A stretch of 20,033 nucleotides of DNA. Origin: JANRKF01 sp033763575. GTDB lineage: Bacteria > Pseudomonadota > Alphaproteobacteria > Rickettsiales > SXRF01. Every line of letters begins with the position of its first letter. Positions within the stretch are counted from its first letter, which is position 1. The notes under the pieces were generated by a model. The model saw nothing but the letters and a program-made list of their open reading frames with translations. It searched no databases and was not told the origin of the DNA. Below are positions 7,203 to 12,493 of this stretch, in pieces. The DNA lies in assembly GCA_033763575.1 (NCBI GenBank), contig JANRKF010000019.1:1-20033 (forward strand), read 5' to 3'. The translations under genes and the position numbers were made by a program.

Positions 7203-7255
7203 AAGTTAATAAACCAAATAACCTATTGCCCTTCCAAAAACTTTAGGAGGGGAAT

Positions 7256-7525
7256 ATGGCAAAACCACGGGTCGTCAAAGCGACCAATAAATGCGGCAAG
7301 CGCGTGAAGATTGCGCGCATCGAAAAAGATATGACGCAGCTTGATCTGGCGACGGCGCTCAATATGGACTACGATATCGAGATCAGTTCAACCGGCGTGT
7401 CAGATTTAGAAAATGGCAAGCGATTCGTAAAAGATTTCGAGATTATGGCCTTGGCCGATATGCTGGATAAGCATCCGATGTGGTTGCTATTCGGGGATAA
7501 GGTGCCAGCTAAATTCGGAAAGTGA
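7256..7525 (+). CDS. Small XRE-family regulator, copy A (Cro-like)
   Basis: The 89-aa protein is essentially one helix-turn-helix domain: 'CGKRVKIARIEKDMTQLDLA' leads into a longer turn ('LNMDYDIEISSTGVSDLENG'), then a conserved 'DKHPMWLLFGDKVP' tail near residues 71-84. AGGAGGGG sits 5 bases ahead of the ATG. A close paralogue is at 15145-15414. Being short, divergent from the larger repressor and next to the palindrome, it most likely plays a Cro-like part. Its transcript runs head-on into the terminator at the end of the DGR operon. Confidence 0.87.
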   Translation: MAKPRVVKATNKCGKRVKIARIEKDMTQLDLATALNMDYDIEISSTGVSDLENGKRFVKDFEIMALADMLDKHPMWLLFGDKVPAKFGK

Positions 7526-7553
7526 TCACGGGCAAGCCCATATATCCCTTTAT

Positions 7554-7613
7554 AAAAAAAGAAACGCCCGGTAGCATATCAAAGCAAAATCGCGTCGATA
7601 TGCGTGGCGTTTC
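7554..7613 (-). terminator. Terminator ending the TR transcript
   Basis: On the minus strand GAAACGCC/GGCGTTTC (8 bp) encloses GATATGC/GCATATC (7 bp) with a small asymmetric internal loop and a 16-base apical loop, followed by seven T (complement of 7554-7560). This is a plausible intrinsic terminator for the unit that begins at the ATPase gene and ends in the template repeat. Confidence 0.65.
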
Positions 7614-7804
7614 ATAAAACGACTAACCGTTTTTATTGCTCCCACCGCAACTCAGGACATGCCTTACAGCGGTTAGAAAAGAGAAAACTTCCTTTGCTCT
7701 GGGCATCCAGGCGAACATCACTTGAAGCTCGCTTCTCACAGGCCCGTTTTTTAGAAACATTATTGCGGCTTTGCCAGTCACAACTTTTTCGTTTCCCTTC
7801 AAGA
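7614..7804 (-). ncRNA. Structured RNA segment 3' of the template repeat
   Basis: About 190 bases lie between the template repeat and the terminator. The segment stays in frame with the template reading frame but shows no similarity to the targets. It contains a 7-bp inverted repeat, CTAACCG (7623-7629) with CGGTTAG (7670-7676). In the Bordetella phage DGR the RNA spacer just 3' of TR is needed for cDNA priming; this segment is the positional equivalent. Noncoding status and priming role are inferences. Confidence 0.55.
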
Positions 7805-7921
7805 GCAAATCGGGGCGCGCACCCAGGAGACGCTTGTTCGGGTTGTAGTTGTCACGGTCGCCGTCATCGTGGACGTTGCGGACATAGCCGTCGCCATCGG
7901 AGGAGGCAGACCAAACGTAGC
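7805..7921 (-). repeat. DGR template repeat (TR)
   Basis: This is the 117-bp donor for VR1 and VR2. On the minus strand its variable part is rich in AAC, GAC and TAC codons (the encoded string would be RNVHDDGDRDNYNPNK), the adenine-placement expected of a template since AAC codons can be randomised without creating stops. The GC-rich end is identical to both VRs. Flanking sequence diverges from both targets on both sides, and the downstream hairpin of the VRs is missing. It lies 47 bp after the Avd-like gene and upstream of the structured spacer and terminator. Confidence 0.95.
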
Positions 7922-7968
7922 GCATAAAATAAGTTTTCCCTTATTTGAAACCTTTCGATTTCAAATCT

Positions 7969-8577
7969 CTATTGTTTTCCTTTTTCCCTCCATTTTTCTT
8001 CATCGCTTTTCCTCCATGCCGCCGCGAGATTCACAGCGTTACTAATCTGAATAGAAATCTGTTTTAGCTGCCTTGTCAATATGCAGCCTGCGTTTTCAGC
8101 CAGTAGAGCGATGTAACCCAGCATCTTAAGTTTGATAATAGCGTCCGTCTGATATTGCTCCCGCTGCTTTTTGTTCTCAAGAGAATCCTGGCGTATGAAA
8201 TTGGCGCGGAACATATCCTGCAATGCATCCAGGCAAAGATTGTGCATCCTGTTCACAAACACGCTGCGGAATTTTGCCGGTGATTTTTGGGTTACCGCGA
8301 CTATATAAGCCCCAAGTTTTTTTGTCTTGGTTATCACGATCAGATCGCTGGAAGATTCAGGAATTTTGCAAGCCTGTTCCCATTCCGCATCTTTGACTTC
8401 CGCTTTCTCTTGTTCTTTTTTCATGTCGAATTTTCTATCGCGCGCTGTTGCGAAAGCCTGACTTGTAGAAAATAGATCAGGCACGGAATTGACCTTGCCA
8501 CCCTCCGTTTCAACGGATTTTGGAAGTTTCAGTGCCTTGTTCCTACCCAGCCGTTTATCCGGTTCTTTTTTTGTCAT
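7969..8577 (-). CDS. avd: Avd-like DGR accessory protein with N-terminal extension
   Basis: Residues ~90-195 form a basic, all-helical domain like the four-helix bundle of Avd/bAvd (related in fold to the S23 intervening-sequence protein): 'SVFVNRMHNLCLDALQDMFRANFI', then a lysine/glutamine-rich connection, 'IIKLKMLGYIALLAENAGCI' and 'RQLKQISIQISNAVNLAAAW'. Avd binds the TR RNA and the reverse transcriptase and is needed for retrohoming. The first ~80 residues are a charged extension not found in the smallest Avd proteins. I choose the ATG at 8577, one base after the stop of the VWA gene; an in-frame ATG at 8592 would overlap it. The position just upstream of TR is the classical one. Confidence 0.8.
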   Translation of the reverse strand: MTKKEPDKRLGRNKALKLPKSVETEGGKVNSVPDLFSTSQAFATARDRKFDMKKEQEKAEVKDAEWEQACKIPESSSDLIVITKTKKLGAYIVAVTQKSPAKFRSVFVNRMHNLCLDALQDMFRANFIRQDSLENKKQREQYQTDAIIKLKMLGYIALLAENAGCILTRQLKQISIQISNAVNLAAAWRKSDEEKWREKGKQ

Positions 8578-8578
8578 A

Positions 8579-11263
8579 TTACTGCATCGCATGATGGGCG
8601 CGCTCCAGCGTAGCGCGTTTATGTTCGCCTGTAACGGTAGGTGTTATCGGCGTATTCTGGACACGCTCCAGTAGCAATGTTTCAAGCCCATCGCTAACCG
8701 TTGCCGTGCTGTTGTGGTGATATACCCCGACCCTGCCGGGGAATCTATCTTTTAATTTGGCCGCCACATCATCCATTGCGGTTTTACCATTTTCCACCAC
8801 AACGAAATCAACGCTGGTCATCGGGCAGTTCTCAAGTAATTTTCGTACTGTTTCAAAGGAAGCGTTGGAATCGGCAATACCACCATCCGATAAGACAATG
8901 ATGTGGCTGTAGCCTGTTTTTGAATTAGCGCCGGAATGCTGTTTCTGTCCTTCTGCGAGCTGCGCGGTAATATGGCGGATGGATGGAGCTAAAGAAGTCC
9001 CCCAGCTTTGATTCTGCTTAATACCTGCAATGCGCTTACCAATTTCACGCTTATCATCCCCCGGCTTCACCAACATGAGCGGTTCCGCATTTCCCCAAAG
9101 CCCCATGTAAACATTAGCATGGCGCGTGGCGGTCGGGTCACTTTTGCACGCTTCGTTGATGATGCAACCCGCGTGCATACCCGCTTTGATAGGAGGAAAC
9201 GGCCAGCTTTTTCCCGTCGAGTCGCGCGACTCGTGCATACTGCCTGAACCATCGACCAGTAAAACAACATCCATATTGCTGGGAATGGGCGTGGATTTAT
9301 CGCCTTCAAAGCGCCTGGCATCGGCTTCTTCCACCGGCTGGCCGCGTAAAATCCGCTTCACAAGCTGCGTGTGCTTGCCTCGGTCAAGGCGCCTCGTATC
9401 GCCATCTTCCGGCAACAGCGTATGTTCCGGCGCGATCCTCGCTTCGTATTCCAACTGCCGCGCCCGCAACTGGTCGATCAATACCTGCCGCGCGCGGATT
9501 TCCGCAGCAAACTCTACCACCATGCCCTGGTAGTCGCTCCAGTCTCCCACCTTGGGCTGAGAGGCAACATTGGACGTGCCAATACCTTTGGCGGGCTTGA
9601 AGCCGCCGTTTCCTTGCCGAGGGGAAGGCGATGATGGAGACGATCCGTTGTCACCATTGCCTTCCCGGCCTTCGCGTTCGGTACGGGCTTTTTCCAGCTC
9701 TTCGATGGTTTGCCCAGGATCAGGCTCAGCTCCTCCTGCTGGTTTGCCTGCGCCGGGTTTGCCACCTTCCTGTTTTGGCGTTGTCGGCGGCGCATCGACT
9801 CCGGGCATTTCACCCATGCCATCGACTTTGATCGGCTCTTCTCTGCCACCGGCGGGCGCACCATCGCCTACGCCACCACCACCTTTGCCGCCGCCTTCTT
9901 TAGGCTTTCCTCCGGCACCTTCACCGCCTTGCTGCGGTGCGCCTTTTCCATCTCCTTCTTTCCCTTCGCCTTTTTCGTCACCCTGGCCATCGCCGTCAGG
10001 CGGCGGTGGATTTTGGCCGCTGCCTTTTTGCTTCATCTGTTCATCGAGCTTTTTATCTTGGCTGTCGAGCATTGGCTCCACAACATGCGCGAAGAACGTA
10101 TCGTAGATTTCCTCAATGCGCTTATTGCGCTTGCGCGAATATTCCATAGTTGCTTCGGCCAATTTTACCGCGCCCAGCATCATGTCGCTGGAATCAGGCT
10201 GTAGGTTTTCCACGCCGTCTTTTCCGCCGCAGAGTTCTTTCAGTATTTCCAGCGCCTCCATGCCGGATTTGCCATCTTTGGTAGTGATCCAGTCAGGATT
10301 AACGCCTAGAGCACGCCACCCATCTTCCGTGTCGGGGAAATAGCCGTTATTTCGGAAGAAGGAATAACGAACAGCGTTTTTAATGTTCTGAAAACGAGCT
10401 GCGGGCGTATCAGTCGGCGTTTCCTTATCACCGATCAATCCATCCACCAATATTGCCTCGGAGGAATTGCGGGCAAGCACATGGTCTTTTCGGATGCGGC
10501 GGCCTTGATTAACCGTCCAGCGATCCACGACGTTGTTCTCCGCTTCATCGGCAACCAGGTATCGGTAATGCCTTTCATTGGAAATGCGCCTTAGATGTTT
10601 ATATTCATCCTGTGTCAACGAGGTTTCTTTTCCCTTTTTATTTAAGCCTTCTATTTCCTTATCCAATGAAGCTATCTTTTCGCCAAAACCTTTGGTTAAT
10701 TGGCTATGACCTATTTCGTGAAACGCCACGGCACGGCCAATATCGAATCCCACACCCATGCCAAGAATAAGGTCGAGGTTGATGTGGTTATCCGGGGGAT
10801 TATAAAAAAAACTGCTGCCGAGTTCCCCCCATTTAACGCGCGTATCTTTGTTTAAGCCGGTAGTTGCGACGTAGAACGCCAGCCGCTCTTTTTCGGTTTG
10901 CGCCGCGCCATCGGGGGAAGCAAATTGCTTCCATAATTTTGAATCATAGAAATTTTGATCACCCTTTTTTTGTGCCAGATATGCGAGATTAATAGCCCAT
11001 AACAACGAGGTTTCAGGTGAATTTACGGAAGGCTTGTGGGGAGCCTCGCCGCTTTGGAGTGCCGCATCTACATTTCTTTTTTCGTATTGATAATGATTAC
11101 GCACATCGCCTGATACGACTGCTTCAAGTTCGCCAACGAGCTTATCGCGGACAGCCTCATCAATCTTGCCCTTTACGGCTTGCGTCACAAATTCTTGCTG
11201 AATAGCAGCAAGCGGCACCGCTTTGATATGTTCTCTGCTATGCTCTTTTTTATATTCGGGCAT
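8579..11263 (-). CDS. CobT-like VWA protein with HExxH (zincin-like) N-terminal domain
   Basis: This 894-aa protein has three parts. Residues 1-400 are helical and carry 'FHEIGHSQL' (H182, E183, H186), followed about 55 residues later by 'VADEAENNVVDRW', which could give a third metal ligand. Residues 420-570 are a low-complexity Gly/Pro/Lys/Asp linker. Residues 665-880 are a von Willebrand A domain with a MIDAS: 'VVLLVDGSGSMHES' (DGSGS at 671-675), 'SWGTSLAPSIRH' and 'IVLSDGG'. The order matches cobaltochelatase CobT-like and phage 'CobT-like' proteins, which work with MoxR/CobS AAA+ partners. With the ATPase upstream in the same operon, it likely forms the effector or substrate-engaging half of the pair. 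Whether the HExxH site is proteolytic is unknown. It starts two bases after target 2 ends. Confidence 0.9.
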   Translation of the reverse strand: MPEYKKEHSREHIKAVPLAAIQQEFVTQAVKGKIDEAVRDKLVGELEAVVSGDVRNHYQYEKRNVDAALQSGEAPHKPSVNSPETSLLWAINLAYLAQKKGDQNFYDSKLWKQFASPDGAAQTEKERLAFYVATTGLNKDTRVKWGELGSSFFYNPPDNHINLDLILGMGVGFDIGRAVAFHEIGHSQLTKGFGEKIASLDKEIEGLNKKGKETSLTQDEYKHLRRISNERHYRYLVADEAENNVVDRWTVNQGRRIRKDHVLARNSSEAILVDGLIGDKETPTDTPAARFQNIKNAVRYSFFRNNGYFPDTEDGWRALGVNPDWITTKDGKSGMEALEILKELCGGKDGVENLQPDSSDMMLGAVKLAEATMEYSRKRNKRIEEIYDTFFAHVVEPMLDSQDKKLDEQMKQKGSGQNPPPPDGDGQGDEKGEGKEGDGKGAPQQGGEGAGGKPKEGGGKGGGGVGDGAPAGGREEPIKVDGMGEMPGVDAPPTTPKQEGGKPGAGKPAGGAEPDPGQTIEELEKARTEREGREGNGDNGSSPSSPSPRQGNGGFKPAKGIGTSNVASQPKVGDWSDYQGMVVEFAAEIRARQVLIDQLRARQLEYEARIAPEHTLLPEDGDTRRLDRGKHTQLVKRILRGQPVEEADARRFEGDKSTPIPSNMDVVLLVDGSGSMHESRDSTGKSWPFPPIKAGMHAGCIINEACKSDPTATRHANVYMGLWGNAEPLMLVKPGDDKREIGKRIAGIKQNQSWGTSLAPSIRHITAQLAEGQKQHSGANSKTGYSHIIVLSDGGIADSNASFETVRKLLENCPMTSVDFVVVENGKTAMDDVAAKLKDRFPGRVGVYHHNSTATVSDGLETLLLERVQNTPITPTVTGEHKRATLERAHHAMQ

Positions 11264-11265
11264 TA

Positions 11266-12174
11266 TTATAACCCCTGTGAGGGGTCATCCAAGGCGCGCT
11301 GGCGTTGCGTGTCCCTTCTTGCCGTTACAGCTGCTGTGCTTGGTCCGACGACGGCGGGGGCAGCTACATTACGACCTGCCACCATCTCTTTTGCAAAATG
11401 GTTTTGTAGGTATCGTTTCATATCCGTGTTCGCAAAATTGCCGTCGTAGCGTTGGTTCCTGTCGAATTGCACACCCGCAAAGAGTGCTTGCCTGGCTACC
11501 AACATACCGCTTGAGTCTTTTAACCACTCGATAGGCTGAACCTCTATCCAGCATGCTTCACCCGCCTGTGGCTTCTTGCCGTTAGAAAGCACGGAATTAT
11601 CGCCGCCATAGGGCTTTGCCTCCACGCGAATATACCGCTTACCCTTATGCTGGTATTCGGCATGCTCCTTCGCGCTGAACGGCTTGTCATAAGCGTCGCG
11701 TTTTTCGCTGTCAAACGTGTATGTTTTGCCTGTTTTTTGCAATTGACCTTTTGAGAACGCTTGTTCCAACTCCCTAGTTACCGTTTCCTCTGCGATGGTC
11801 TGCGGATATTCGCCATATTCTACCACCTGTACCCCAGAAATTTTTCGCGTAAGCCTCGCTTCGCTCGGCTTGATGGAAGATGCAACAGATGATGGCAAAG
11901 CGGGGCGCGCACCCAGGAGACGCTTGCCCGGGTAGTAGTGGCCACGGACGCCGACAACGTGGACGCCGCGGACATAGCCGTCGCCATCGGAGGAGGCAGA
12001 CCAAAGATAACCGGATAATTGGTTATCGCTGGTCTTGTTGCTGTTGCTCACAGGACCGCCCAGCACGATGGCCAGATCGCTCATGCCCGCCTTCGTGCCG
12101 TAATCCTTCATCAACTGAAGCGCTTTGTCGCCCCAGATCTGCTCCTCCGTTAAAAATGTTATGTCCATGCTCAT
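11266..12174 (-). CDS. DGR target protein 2 (diversified lectin-fold protein carrying VR2)
   Basis: The 302-aa protein is a close paralogue of target 1, aligning along its whole length: 'FLTEEQIWGDKALQLMKDYG', 'GYLWSASSDGDGYVRGVHVV' and 'LLGARPALPSSVASSIKPSE', then the same long C-terminal region ending 'DTQRQRALDDPSQGL'. VR2 occupies residues 55-94. There is no signal peptide or membrane helix. It lies in the AAA+/VWA operon, three bases after the 104-aa gene and two before the VWA gene, so it is probably a partner of those proteins and may provide a variable recognition surface. Its 3' end contains an ACCCCT/AGGGGT hairpin that covers the likely ribosome binding site of the VWA gene, suggesting coupled translation. 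Confidence 0.9.
   Translation of the reverse strand: MSMDITFLTEEQIWGDKALQLMKDYGTKAGMSDLAIVLGGPVSNSNKTSDNQLSGYLWSASSDGDGYVRGVHVVGVRGHYYPGKRLLGARPALPSSVASSIKPSEARLTRKISGVQVVEYGEYPQTIAEETVTRELEQAFSKGQLQKTGKTYTFDSEKRDAYDKPFSAKEHAEYQHKGKRYIRVEAKPYGGDNSVLSNGKKPQAGEACWIEVQPIEWLKDSSGMLVARQALFAGVQFDRNQRYDGNFANTDMKRYLQNHFAKEMVAGRNVAAPAVVGPSTAAVTARRDTQRQRALDDPSQGL
11851..11871 (-). other. DGR target hairpin downstream of VR2
   Basis: These 21 bases are identical to the hairpin after VR1: a 5-bp AAGCC/GGCTT stem, tandem G-A mismatches and a GCGAAGC minihairpin. The 23 bp separating it from VR2 differ from the VR1 copy at one base. Its role in directing retrohoming to the targets but not to TR is inferred. 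Confidence 0.6.
11895..12011 (-). repeat. DGR variable repeat 2 (VR2)
   Basis: The segment aligns without gaps to the template repeat. In the core (11895-12005) it differs at 11 positions, all template adenines on the coding strand. The three extra differences at the outer edge (12006-12010) fall on non-adenine bases and mark the end of homology. Compared with VR1, less of the 5' half is altered (codons 66 and 68 of VR1 numbering are untouched). Confidence 0.95.
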
Positions 12175-12177
12175 ATG

Positions 12178-12492
12178 CTATTCACCCTGCGTTTCCCACA
12201 GAATGCGCTTATTAAGCGGATTACGTTGCAGTATGCTTCGAGTAATGGCCTGGGTAATATCCGCGCTGGCAGGGATATAAATAAACTCAAACGCAAGGTT
12301 GGCTACCGCTTGCTCAAGCGCCGTTGCATCTGTTGCAACGGTCACTTTGGGATGCTTTTGCAGTTCCGCCTTCTGCCAGCTTTCCGTGACGCTGTAAATG
12401 GCCGACCCCGATACCTCATCGATCTGATTTTGTAGCGCATGCTGCAAAGCTAATTGGGGGATATTTTCTATAATCTTTTGCGGCTGGGTCAT
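12178..12492 (-). CDS. Small uncharacterised protein of the AAA+/VWA operon
   Basis: I do not recognise this 104-aa protein. It starts with ATG at 12490-12492, one base after the TGA of the ATPase gene, and ends four bases before target 2, so it is embedded in the operon by near-zero gaps. An upstream in-frame ATG at 12561 would lie inside the ATPase gene and is unlikely. The text looks like a small alpha/beta domain: helices at 'IPQLALQHALQNQI' and 'ATALEQAVANLAFEFIYI', then 'ADITQAITRSILQRNPLN'. It has no transmembrane or DNA-binding features. It may be an adaptor between ATPase and target, or the non-variable partner of the target. Confidence 0.78.
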   Translation of the reverse strand: MTQPQKIIENIPQLALQHALQNQIDEVSGSAIYSVTESWQKAELQKHPKVTVATDATALEQAVANLAFEFIYIPASADITQAITRSILQRNPLNKRILWETQGE

Positions 12493-12493
12493 A

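Noticed and set aside
7623..7925. 100-aa open frame running through the template repeat on the minus strand, starting with ATG right before it
   Set aside because: The first 40 residues are simply the template read in target frame and the rest is unlike the targets or any known protein. Template repeats are donors, not genes; no good ribosome site was seen.
9570..10106. Long plus-strand frame rich in Pro and Ser
   Set aside because: It is the complement of the Gly/Pro-rich linker of the VWA gene; the composition and lack of a ribosome site mark it as a shadow.
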